The notes under the pieces: model-generated
What the model was told of the DNA's origin: nothing
Seen by the model: only the letters and a program-made list of their open reading frames with translations
The model's database searches: none
Translations under genes and position numbers: made by a program
Shown here: positions 23,910 to 34,741 of the stretch, one piece after another
Layout: each line of letters opens with the position of its first letter
How positions within the stretch are numbered: the first letter of the stretch is position 1
Assembly (NCBI GenBank): GCA_015039315.1
Contig: WIDE01000084.1
Location: forward strand, 62,001-126,000
Reading direction: 5' to 3'
Source of the DNA: Clavulina sp. PMI_390
Taxonomy: Eukaryota; Basidiomycota; Agaricomycetes; Cantharellales; Hydnaceae
DNA length: 64,000 nt

Positions 23910-25303
23910 ATGGTCTGAATCCTCGATGTACTTCTTTCGACGCGTCTGCCTAACTTTAGACTCTTGACGCCATGTAGTCCACGACCACGGCTCCAGATTC
24001 CACCCCCGTTGAGACCGGCCATGAAGACATGATCGTGCGTCGTGAATAGTTTGGGATTGGCGGGCATGTTGAATTATGCCTAATTCTTTGAATGATTCTA
24101 GCATGATGCCCAACTTGACTACTATGGGAAACGGCTAGCAACCTGTTCCTCAGATCGTACTATCAAAATCTTTGATGTTGTAGATGGAGAGCCCCAGAAG
24201 CACACTGGTGGCCAGACACTGACGGGGTACGTGTCCCCATATTCTTAGAAGTCATACCATACTTACATCTTCCGGTTCTATACCGAATAGACATAGCGGT
24301 CCAGTGTGGCAAGTAGCTTGGGCACACCCCAAGTTTGGCCACATTCTTGCATCATGCTCCTACGACGGCCGCGTGATCGTATGGAAGGAACAAACTTCCC
24401 AACAAGCCTCTGCACCTTCGAGCTGGACTCGCATAAAGGAGCATTCAGTACACACTGCCTCGGGTTAGTGAACGCAATCATCAACATCTGACGAACCCGA
24501 TCACTCACATCCGCGCCTTGCCTCGTCATCTACAGTCAACTCCATCTCGTGGGCTCCTCATGAGCTTGGTGCCATACTTGCTTGCGCTTCCTCTGATGGG
24601 AAGCTTTCCGTTCTTGTTTTCAAAAGTGAGTGATCCACTCACGAAGTTACTGCATGGATATATTAAATCTCACGTCCTTTCCTTCCTTAGATGACGGTAC
24701 TTGGGATGCTCCCAGCTTCGATGGCCACGCTATTGGGTGCAACGCCGTCTCATGGGCACCAGCCGTTCTCCCCGGCTCCCTCATCACCCCCCAACAACCC
24801 ACTCCCCAAGGCGTGAAGCGGTTCGCAAGCGCAGGCTGTGACAACTTGGTGAAGATCTGGGGCTTCCGCGAGGATACCCAGAAATGGGCGGTTGAGGAGG
24901 TCCTGGAGGGGCACACTGACTGGGTTAGGGACGTTGCCTGGGCACCAAATATCGGCTTGCCCAGGAGCTACATTGCCACTGCTTCCCAGGTGAGATTTCC
25001 CACTCATCATTAATGGTAGCGTTGAGCCATATTCTGATGGTACAAATGAACTTATCTTCATAGGACAAGACGGTGTTGATCTGGACTAAGGACTCTCCTC
25101 AGGGAACCTGGACTAAGACAGCCCTCGACCCCAGTGCATCAGGGACCGGAGGGACGGCTGGCAAGTTCCCCGATACTGTTTGGCGCGTCTCATGGAGCTT
25201 GGCTGGGAACATCCTTGCCGTTAGCTGCGGTGACGGGAAGGTCACATTGTGGAAGGAGAACTTGAAGGGGAAGTGGGAGTGTGTCAGTGAGATGTTACAA
25301 TGA
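23910..25303 (+). CDS. SEC13: Sec13, COPII coat and nuclear pore WD40 protein
   Basis: Outer COPII coat and Nup84-complex subunit, a six-blade propeller completed by Sec31 or Nup145C. Exons 23978-24034, 24102-24226, 24291-24463, 24536-24625, 24691-24989 and 25064-25303 carry the family blocks [84 protein letters not shown] and [13 protein letters not shown]. The frame before 23978 hits a TAG that is itself an acceptor (CATGTAG), so the start codon lies in an upstream exon. The best candidate is ATG 23910-23912 directly followed by a GT donor, which gives [19 protein letters not shown] and 328 aa. That donor (GTCTGA) is weak, so the start is uncertain while the gene itself is not. It ends 138 bp from the convergent GTPase gene. 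Confidence 0.9.
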
Positions 25304-25441
25304 GTAATAGAATCTGTACGCTATAGTTGACCGTATATATCATTCGCCTCTGGGGACTGTAATTTCTTTTGCGAGGGCGAGATGAGCTCAAAGATCTATT
25401 GCGATGATCATACATGTGCACGGTATATCGGAACCTCCTGA

Positions 25442-27581
25442 TCATAATTCTTCGTCCTCGTCTTCGTCTGGAAGTGGGACGTTAGCTTCTGCGAGCAAAG
25501 CGAACGCTCCACCAGTGGTCTTTATGCCCCCACTCCGTACACTCTCCATCGCGGCCTCAAACTTCATCTCCTCGTCATCTAGCATCATCTCTCCTCCAGC
25601 CCCAGATTCATCTCTTCGCTTCTTAAGCCTGGCACCTTCCCTCTGGCGCTTTCTTGATAGCGGGTTTGAGATCGCCATCGTCTGCACCTCCATCGCGTCC
25701 ATAACTAGCGGCGCATTGGGGTTGTATCGAGTCCGCTTCGGCTTGGGCTGCTTCACCCGACGACCATCTGATCCTGGCTCGAACGACGAACCGGCATATC
25801 CCCCCTGGGTCGTAGCTATTGATGGTGTAGGAGAATGGGCACGCTTTCGCGAAGTAGGCGAGACGGTGATGTCTTCCTCGATTGGATCAGGAATGAAGCC
25901 ATCGTCTGCGTCCGCATCGATACCTTCCATGGGTGCTTCTTCTTCCTCTTCTGGAACGGCGGACATGGTCACCTCAGACTCTTCGTCCTCCATGATGGCT
26001 CGGTCTGTTAGTGAGAAAAGCCCCTCAAGATCAAAGGGCTGGCTGAACTTGGTCACATACTGGGCGGCACCGACGTCTGCGGCGCTCTTCATGACCGAAC
26101 CGGGATCCATAGCAGAGCCGTCTGCAGTGGATAGTTCGGCAGCAGCGGCGACGTGCTCGGGAATTTTAGGGATGGAAGGGACGGAGGAGGTGTGTACTTT
26201 GGGGGGAACGGTGTGATAAGGAATGGTACCAGAGTTCCAGTCGTTTAGTATGGAACGAGCTGCTGCGAGATGATCTGGAGCACCTCCCTATATCGAGATT
26301 CATTCACAGAAATCAGCACAAATTGTGGCGATCTGGTCAGAGAGCGTGCTCACTTTGCCCAACCGTCCTCGACTCAAGGCCACCATTGTTAAGAATTCTG
26401 CTGCGTTGGAGTATGCAGGCACATTGTACAGCTGCTGAAGAGTCTCTGGGGATACTCGAGAAACAATTGCCTCGACTACACGCACCATCAGCACGGTCGC
26501 TCGCAATAGAAATCAGGCAATACCCACTAGCTCCCACAGGGTCCTCGAGAGCCTCCGCCCCGAGCATACTAAGGCTCCCCACACCATCGTTTTCGTCATC
26601 GCTGAGGAAGTCGCCCCAGACGATACCAGGCATATCGAGGATCTTGAGTCCCTTCTCAAGGCCCACTTCCTTGATTGCCCGAGTTTCTCCAGGCTTCGCT
26701 CCAACCGTCACTGCATCCTTTCCGTCCCCTCTTAATCTACTAAGAGCGTTAATGAGGGATGATTTTCCGACATTGGGAGGGCCGACGACGCCGATAGTGA
26801 GTGTTGTGTGCGCACGACGGTAGGACTTAAGGAGAGTAAGGAGATGGTGTGCACTCTGTGTTTTGGAGGCGTCTGAAGACGCAGACGATTTAGAGCGCTG
26901 CGCATGACGATGGGACCCGGGCGATGATTTGAGGGGTACGGTGGGGAAGTCATGTCGGAGGTATCGTAGCCATGCAAGGACATTGTCTTTGGGAACGAGG
27001 TCTATAGAATATCAATGATTAACCAGATATCACACGATGAAAAATTAGGAAAAAAGGAGGACAAACCAGTCTTGTTTAGGGCAAGAATCATCATCTTGTT
27101 TCCTGCTGCTCGTTTGACTTCATCCTCCACGAGGCGGCTTCGGCATCCCATGGGATCTCGAGCATCGAGCACCTGCACATGGGAATAATCACGATCGGCT
27201 TCCAAAGCACTCCATGTTTGACAAGGGTGATTTCGTACCTGAATGATAACATCGGAAAGATCCAGGACTTTCTTGAATTGATGAGCGTGGGCAGCAACGG
27301 TGTTGTCGCGTGCAATCCTTGAGGAGGGGCCTTCCTGCAGGTCATCATCAGTCGGGGCAGCTGCAGAGTATGCGAGAGAGGAGATCGTCGCAGAAGGTGG
27401 TGGAGGGGGTTGCATCAAAGAATCGCCATCGTTCCTCGAGGCATTGGCGTGGTGGGCAAATTTTGGATCATGCTATGGACCAAAAAGTTTCGGAAAGACG
27501 ACATTAGCGCAGGATCGGACTACACTTACATTTCTGACTCGCTTTTTTAAAGCGATGAGTTTGGGTACGCCAGGATCTTTC
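25442..27581 (-). CDS. Circularly permuted nucleolar GTPase, nucleostemin/Grn1 (GNL3) family; 5' end unresolved
   Basis: Ribosome-biogenesis GTPase acting in 60S assembly or export. Minus-strand exons are 27581-27530 (5' edge uncertain), 27472-27239, 27172-27067, 27001-26528, 26475-26354 and 26287-25442. The G motifs come in permuted order: DARDPMGCRSRLVE and NKTDLVP (G4) come first, then GVVGPPNVGKSSLINAL (G1) and DMPGI (G3). The region before G4 includes KDPGVPKLIALKKR, the family's usual lead-in. The C-terminal third is acidic then basic (KRKRQREGARLKKRR-like) and disordered, suitable for nucleolar retention. A Lys/Arg-rich N-terminus normally precedes KDPGVP, but no in-frame start or basic exon was found in the roughly 250 bp before the next gene, so the model is incomplete at the 5' end. 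Confidence 0.85.
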
Positions 27582-27842
27582 CTGAGCCCTACAGCGTCCA
27601 GGCTGCCCAGTCAGTTTTTGCGGCCCTGAAGCACTCGCACATAAAAAGACGAACTGTTCAACGCCCCGCCTCTGCTGGCCTCTAGCGCTTGCTTTGCTCG
27701 AGCTAGGAGATAACTTCAGTTAACTTTGTGCTCGATCTGAATTTTCTCGATTATGTACCATTTTTGGCCATCAGATTCTCAGAAGGAGCACAGCCACTGA
27801 GATTGACAGTGACAAACAAACTTCAACTCCTGAAAGAGCATC

Positions 27843-28678
27843 ATGGCCGTCGAAGAGTATGGGACAACCTGGTGAGTGTGATCAAGTGATAAGAGCAGTG
27901 TTCGGATGTCTGAGGAGTGTCTGCAGGACCTCGTATCTACAACTTGTCGTTGTGAGTGTGGCATTTGAGAGTGAGACGTGTCTTGAGCGCTAACTTGCCA
28001 TTCAGGTGATTGCAGTCGTTTGCGGCTTTATGGGTTAGTGGCTACAGCGTATGGACCTCGAGCACTGTCATTAAGATTTCGTTTCTATCAGTTGCGACGT
28101 TGTACATTGTGAAAGCCATATCCGACACTATCCAGTACGTCACTCGCAGCACCTAGCACGCGTTTGCTGTCTGACGTTTGCGTATTTCTAGGAACACAAA
28201 AGAAAAGTATGAACTGCCGTCCCTATTCGCTATCTATAAACTCTCATCGCATTTTCTGGCGACCACAGCCTCAAGGCCAAGGGGTACACTATCACTGACA
28301 ATGGTGTCGGTGAGTCACTCCAGCTGCGCATATTCTTCGAAGCATACAACCTCATATGCTTTACTTTCTCGTCGCAGCTATCAAGACCAACAAACGGCTG
28401 GACCGTGAGGACTACATTGATGCTACCCAAAGGTTAGTAGTGACCAAACTATACTATCGCCGTCGCACCTTGGTTGACCGACCGCGCATCACTCGTTCAT
28501 CAGGGGATTCATCAAGACCATGGGTGCTTCTTCCTTTGTGAATGCTGCTGCCGAACAGAAAAAGGCCAAGGAGGCTGCACGACAGCAGGAGAAAGAGGCT
28601 GAAAAGGCAGCGAAAGCGCAGCAGGGCAAGAGTGGAGTGAGCTGGAGGGGCAAACTCTCGAGAAAGACATCGGATTAG
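27843..28678 (+). CDS. Small single-span membrane protein, unknown function
   Basis: Eight exons (27843-27871, 27927-27951, 28006-28033, 28092-28134, 28192-28206, 28269-28309, 28378-28432, 28504-28678) give 136 aa. Residues about 12-36 form one strong hydrophobic segment (YLQLVVVIAVVCGFMVATLY). This is followed by a polar region (KGYTITDNGVAIKTNKRLD, EDYIDATQRGFIKTMGASS) and an Ala/Lys/Glu-rich coiled coil ending KLSRKTSD. No family was recognised. Splice sites are canonical and all phases agree, which supports a real gene although each exon is tiny; one is just 15 nt. It is divergent from the Grn1-like GTPase, with about 250 bp between them. Confidence 0.72.
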
Positions 28679-31401
28679 TGGATGCACCGAGTGAAGTGAT
28701 GCTCTCTTCGTGGTAGCTGTGTGCTCTGCTTATTTGTATCTGTGCTTGTTTTTCATCGTATTATTCTGCCCATTCTGCTAGACTCAAAATGGACAATCGA
28801 TGGTATCTATTCGAGTCGTCTCACCGGCTAGGTCCTGGTAGATAATGCTTGTGCTCAATCAGAACATTTCATCAACTTGCAAGAGATCTCTCCCTTATAA
28901 GCTGTGACGCTGGCGAAAGGAGGGAAGCCATCATCTGCCAACATAAGCTAAGGTCATGCGTAGCTGGACTGGAGCTTCAGATGGAGGGAAGGATCCTGCC
29001 GCACAGATCCCTTCAGTCACCTGCTCGAGTAAGATGCTGTTCGGCCTGGCCCCACTGAAAGATTGCGCAATCAAGCGTTCGTCGCTCCCCTCGTCGAGGA
29101 TGGAGCCTCGAGCTCCTCGGTGAAGCTCACTCCTTCGCGTTCCTTACAATAAGGAGAATCGTACCAGTCTTCGGAATCGAGCGTCGCCCCACGATTCGAT
29201 CGCTAGGCTCGATCCCAGTGAGCATTTCCCCACCACCTTGCCCCTCACGAGTGAGAGTTCCTGATGAGACCATCCCGCGCCAGGATTTCGCAACACCTTC
29301 GCTGATAAGAGATATGGAATGGGGCCGCTCGCATACGGAATGCGATGTCGTAAAGCACAGGAGCTAGTCAGTCGCTGAGTGTGTGCTGATGGCTTTATGG
29401 AACGACTCCAGTAGAGTGATGTTTGCGGCCCGGGGAGGAGGCCTTTCAGCCAGTATAATGACAGCGACAAGATCAGGCCGTTCCGATCGAATTCGTTTTA
29501 AGCTTTCCAAGGGAGCGAGCGCGGTTCGTAAAGGGATGAAATGCTCGTCTGCTGATCGATTGCGTGCCCACTGGTCGGCTCAAGCCACGAGGTTGATAGG
29601 TTTATGAGATGTTTTCTGACGCCGCTGGCGCGATTGCCAAACAATCTCGAGAACTTCCCAGAAGCCCCATGGAATGCCTTCAGGAGAGCAATCTACACCA
29701 CTCGCATCGAAGCGAACAAAAATACGGAATTGAGAGATGAAGGCACCATGTAACCCATGGTGCCGACTTGATGCTGAGACCGGCACAACAAAGTGACAGG
29801 TCCTGAGGCGAGCAATCACGCTTGGCGAATGGAGTACACGCGCCCTGGTACGAGAAATGAGCAACAATTCCGAATTATCATTATATGGACCACAGTGCTT
29901 TTCGTGCCGCCACAGAGGTCTCGATCGGGCTCGAGAATATACATGACTCAGATAGGGGGGAAAGCCACAGGCACAAATGCGCTCAGAATCGGCTTCAGCG
30001 GCCTGATTCTGACAGGAAGTAGCTCAACAAAGGAGCGTGGAATAGTCATACCCGACAGATACGCAACCTGGGGAAGGTCGGCGCACCGGCGCGGATTCCT
30101 GCATTAAAAGCAGCAATAATTGTGATAATTGAGGCTCGACCGAAGACGAAGGCAGCTGGGAAGGGACCGAGCCTCGAAGAAGAAGCCCCCCCAATGAGCA
30201 TCGAGAATTCTGTTGAAGAGGGAAACCCTCGTCCCAGCCACAGTCCGCGTGCCTTGTCACTCCAGAGTTCGCTCCCAGGCTCTGGGAGTGGGAATCCTTG
30301 CTCGCGCAATCCGTCAGGCATCTGTGCTGCTACGATGTGATACAAGAATCTGGATCCGAGTTGGCGATGAAAAAGGCACTCTATCACCTGGATGTTGTCT
30401 GCGTCATCCGGCCAAGGGAAGGCGTCATTGCTACATTATATGAACTCATAGTAGCCGTAGATGCCGACAAGCCTCAGATAACGATCGACACAGGGTCCAG
30501 CATAATTTATCCCAAATGGCACTGGCCTTTTTTGTTAGGTAGTTTAATATGTACGCGGGCGTCGGGACGAGTCGCTGATTCGGAGGGAGTGGGGGAAGCA
30601 CGACGGCGAATTCATTCACGAGGATATGGCTCAGAGAAGGCGCCCTCGACGGATTTTCATATTTAGAGCAGCCAGGTACAATCCAAAAAAGGGACGAGCA
30701 TATATCAAGCCTTCTGAGGTACCAGAGTATATGGAGAATGGGGGAGCGAGAGGCGTTGGTGGAGGTCGGCTAGAAATGGTACCACAATGACGGCAGAAGG
30801 TGCCGAATCGAACAAACGAGGTGCTAGAAGATGACCATTACTATATTTGAAACAGGGCGTCCAAGTTTAGCGGCGCGTGCAAGCCCGCTCTCTTCTGGTC
30901 ATCCATTATCAAGTGAGTGTGAGACCAGAGTGATTTGTTTGTACAGAAACGTGAGTAAACAACGGCTGCAAATAATGCGCCAACTACCACTTTGCTAGCC
31001 CCAGACATCAACCAAGCAGCAGGATAAAGAATCGAACGACTATATCATCAAATAGCGTACAGTCGGGTACTTGTGCAGTGACCGCTTTGTTGGTGTTTCG
31101 ATTGAATTCAATTGTGATGTCGTCAACGATGCCAATGCCGGGATGGCGTGCTTGTCGCGTCGAATCGCGCCTCGTTATTTGCCCCCCTGGGTGGATTCAA
31201 TTTTTACCTCTTAAGGGTGCTAGGGATGGGAATCAGGATCCATCTCATTCATCTCCACCGGGCGCGAACGCTCAGTGCTGTGGGCTTTTTCCAATTTTCA
31301 TTTCTCGCCTGCTCCCTGCCAGATCTCCCGAGGAACTACACAGTCCCAGTTCTAAATTGTCTCCAGGGCTATAAAGCACCAGCACTTTGGACCAGGGAAA
31401 G
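28679..31401. other. Gene-poor region with decayed coding-like sequence
   Basis: About 2.7 kb without a confident gene, upstream of the sulfate permease. The part from about 29135 to 30780 shows protein-like open frames on the minus strand, broken by isolated stops and frame changes, and is listed separately. The remaining ends (28679-29130 and 30790-31401) show nothing recognisable. The last few hundred bases must hold the permease promoter. Confidence 0.4.
29135..30540 (-). pseudogene. Possible decayed gene, unrecognised family
   Basis: Reading the minus strand, one frame is open from about 30535 to 30046 apart from a single TAA near 30438. It reads PFGINYAGPCVDRYLRLVG before the stop and FPWPDDADNIQVIECLFHRQ after it. 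Further on, two other frames look coding: about 29760-29366, with FRIFVRFDASGVDCSPEGIP and later LAERPPPRAANITLLESFHK around one TGA, and about 29345-29135, ending GTILLIVRNAKE before TGA. No clean set of splice sites joins them. This is either a degraded gene or one whose introns I could not place. No family was identified. Confidence 0.3.
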
Positions 31402-34400
31402 ATGGACTTGTCCACAGTCGACTCAGCCATGTCCACTGGTGCCTCCGCCCCTCCTCCTTCAGGCCTCGCCCGAGCTGGCAACATCGCCCGCAAGGTCTTG
31501 TTCATCCCAGATGATCCTATCACTGTCGAGGATCGTCATGTGCGTGGTGGGTCTGTCGGAGCCTCGGTCAGTAGTTCTCTCCATTGCTCTCCCACCTCTC
31601 GCGCGCGGTCTAACCGTGGATTCCTCGCTGCTAGAACAACACGTTGACCTACGTCGAAGAGGACCCGACTGTCTCTGGCTGGATCAAGGACCAAACCCCA
31701 ACCGGTGGCGACGTCAGAGCCTACCTGTTCGGCCTCTTTCCCTTCCTCGAGTGGATTGGCCGCTACAACACCATCTGGTTCATCGGTGACTTGGTTGCTG
31801 GTATCACTATTGGTGCTGTTGTCGTGCCTCAGGGTATGGCTTATGCCCAGCTCGCCACTCTCCCAGTCGAATACGGCCTCTACTCCAGCTTTGTCGGTGT
31901 CTTGATCTACTTCTTCTTCGCCACCTCCAAGGAGTGAGTATTCAGGGCTCTTATCGCTCCCATATTTGAATATTGATCATCCGTGATTTGCCCCCCACTC
32001 TCCACCCGCATTATTATCCCTATATGCGCCCCACAGTATCACTATCGGCCCTGTTGCTGTCATGTCCCAGCTTACTGCCACAATCATCGCACAAGTCCAC
32101 AAGGCTCACCCCAAGCTCGCTGCCACCGTTATTGCCCAAGTTCTTGCCGTCCTTTGCGGTGCCATCGTTTTTGTATTGGGTATCCTTCGACTTGGGTACG
32201 TATTTCGCTCGAAGTAGCTTGACAGCTTTTACCGATGGATGTCGCAATACTGAGTTGTTCCCTTCCTACAATTCATTCGCAGGTTCATTGTTGATTTTAT
32301 TCCTCTCACTGGTCAGTTAATAGCTCTCTACTTGGCTCCTTATCATTAGACTCCCTTACTCACTGCTTTAATTATATCCTGTAGCAATTGGCGCTTTCAT
32401 GACCGGCTCCGCGCTGAACATCGCTGTTGGCCAATTACCTGGTCTCATGGGCATTACCGGCTTTTCCACCCGTGACGCCACCTACAAGGTGTTTATTCAC
32501 TGGCTGCAGCATTTCGGACGCTCCACCCTTGACGCCGCCATCGGAATTCCCGCGCTTGTTCTCCTTTATGGCATTCGAACCATCTGCAACTGGGCCGCTC
32601 GCCGCTACCCCTCGCGCGCTAAAGTGTTCTTCTTCCTGAACACCCTGCGCACGGCCTTCACGATCATCCTTTTCGTGTTCATTAGCTGGTTGGTCAACCG
32701 CCACCATCGTAGCAAGCCCAAATTCAAGATTTTGGGGACGGTTCCTCGTGGCTTCAAGCATATGGGTGTGCCTCAGGTGGACCATTCAAGCGTCGTGGCT
32801 GTGGCGAAGCAATTGCCTGGAGCCGTGATCGTCTTGCTCATGTGCGTACTATTCACGTTCTTCCTCCACCTTGCCCCCTATGCTACGTGTCTTATCGCTC
32901 TGCGTCTCTCTCATTCCATAGCGAGCACATTGCCATCTCCAAGTCTTTCGGTCGTGTCAACAACTACACCATCCGACCATCGCAGGAGCTTATCGCTATT
33001 GGCGTGACCAATCTGATTGGCCCCTTCTTTGGTGCTTACCCCGCAACTGGTTCTTTCTCCCGAACGGCTATCAAGAGCAAGGCTGGAGTAAGGACTCCTT
33101 TGGCTGGTGTCATCACCGCGCTCGTCGTTCTTTTGGCAATCTACGCTCTCCCTCCCCGTAAGTTAACACTTCTGCCTTGGCGAAGAGCCCTCACCTGACA
33201 AGATATGCGTTCCACAGTATTCTTCTACATTCCCAACGCGGCCTTGTCTGCCGTCATCATTCATGCCGTCGGAGATCTCATCACCCCTCCCTGGACGGTT
33301 TGGCACTGGTGGCAAGTGAGCCCTCCCGAGGTGGTGATCTACTTCGCGGGTGTTATTGGCACAGTTTTCGGAACCATTGAGATTGGTATCTAGTACGTTA
33401 TGCCTTTTACTTCTTACAACTCGCTTGAGATGCTGAGGCGTCTTCTTTTCAGTACTGCTATTGCATCCACTGGTGGTCTCTTGCTCTTCCGCCTCGCCAA
33501 GTCGAAGGGTGAATTCCTCGGGAAGGTTGTTGTCTACGACAACGACAAGCTGTCGACTTCCACTCGTGAGGTTTACCTCCCCATCAACCACGCCGACGGT
33601 TCGAACCCCTCCATCCCTGTTGAGGAGCCTCTTCCCGGTGTTTTCATCTACCGCCCGAACCAGAGCCCATTGTACCCTAGCGTTGGCTCGTACACCGACC
33701 AGTTGGTGTGGTACATCCAACAAAAGACCAAGAGGACGAACCCGACCAGCTATCCTCGTTTGGGTGACCGCCCTTGGAATGTACGTGAACTTTACTCCCT
33801 ATCGTTTGGCTTTAAGCTGACCTTTGATTGCTTCTCTTCTCCGTCCACTAGCTCCCAGGCCCAAGGCACATCGACCCTGATGCCTTTGCGGCTGATCCTC
33901 GCCCCACACTGAAAGCTGTTATTTGGGACTTTACCTCAGTTGAGCACCTCGACGTCACTGGGGCGCAGATCCTGGAAGACGTTCGCGCTCAGCTCGACCG
34001 CCACGCCTCTCCCGATGTTGTCGAATGGCATTTCGCTGGTCTGCACCGACCATGGGTGAAGCGTTCTCTCGCGAGGTCCGGCTTCGGCCGTATCGAGAGT
34101 AGCTCCGAGCAGGTCCACAAGCCCGTCTATGCGATCGTGGCTCACCAGTCGGACGCTAGCGACCAGCTCGAGAAGGTTGAGGCGACTGCCGAGCCTGACA
34201 CTGAGCGCCCCTTGCCCAAGCCCGTCCTGTCGCTCGACAGGCCTGCATTCCATGTTGACATCCCCGCTGCGGTGGCAAGTGTTTACTCGCGCCACGGATA
34301 TCTCGGCGTGCAGCATCATCATCAGCCTGGCAAGCGCGGCGAAGCGGGCCTCCCCAGCCCTGGTTCGTCGGACAAGGCGCGCTCAATTGACGAGCTGTAA
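31402..34400 (+). CDS. SUL1: Sulfate permease, SLC26/SulP family with STAS domain
   Basis: Plasma-membrane sulfate importer feeding sulfur assimilation. Exons 31402-31566, 31635-31933, 32037-32195, 32283-32311, 32385-32841, 32922-33157, 33218-33392, 33453-33780 and 33852-34400 give 798 aa. The SulP core shows FIGDLVAGITIGAVVVPQGM and AYAQLATLPVEYGLYSSF, DITIGPVAVMSQ, EHIAISKSFGRVNNYTI, NLIGPFFGAYPATGSFSR and about 11 hydrophobic segments. The C-terminus is a cytoplasmic STAS domain (AVIWDFTSVEHLDVTGAQIL, residues about 640-740) followed by a basic/His tail. Start ATG 31402 was chosen as the first ATG. An ATG nine codons later (31429) is an equally good alternative. Which sulfate permease paralogue this is cannot be told. 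Confidence 0.92.
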
Positions 34401-34741
34401 ACCCTACCCCAACGATCGTGCTCGTCTCATCCCTCATTCTTCTGCTCCCCCCACCCCCCCTCGTCTTTTGTTTCTTCCCTTCTTTATCTTGATTACTCCT
34501 GACGTTACTGTCCATGCCTGTACGCTAGTACGATTGCACAAGGGTACTTACTCTGTTGTTGCATCATGTTAACTGCCTCACCCACTCTCCGCTTCAAAAG
34601 TCGCTTGTCCCTCCTCTTCTTTTACTATCCAAGTTGTTGATACCCTTCCTTACTTCTACTGGGATATTGTGTAGTCGAACCCAATGGAATATATTGCATT
34701 TCAGTGCACATCTCTCGCTGTGAAACGAATACACGGAATAT
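34401..34741. other. Convergent 3' intergenic space
   Basis: 341 bp between the sulfate permease stop and the DJ-1-like stop. T/C-rich on the plus strand and compatible with two facing 3' UTRs. Nothing else seen. Confidence 0.4.

Noticed and set aside
25404..26216. 270-codon plus-strand frame opposite the Grn1-like GTPase tail
   Set aside because: Mirror of the acidic/basic C-terminal exon. Its Ser-rich composition is what the complement of Asp/Glu codons gives.
30298..30666. 122-codon plus-strand frame
   Set aside because: Overlaps stronger-looking minus-strand frames in the same stretch and shows no conserved motif.
31369..31376. CTATAAAG upstream of the sulfate permease
   Set aside because: Only about 26 bp from the chosen ATG, too close to be a TATA box for that start. 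It becomes plausible only if the ATG at 31429 is used.
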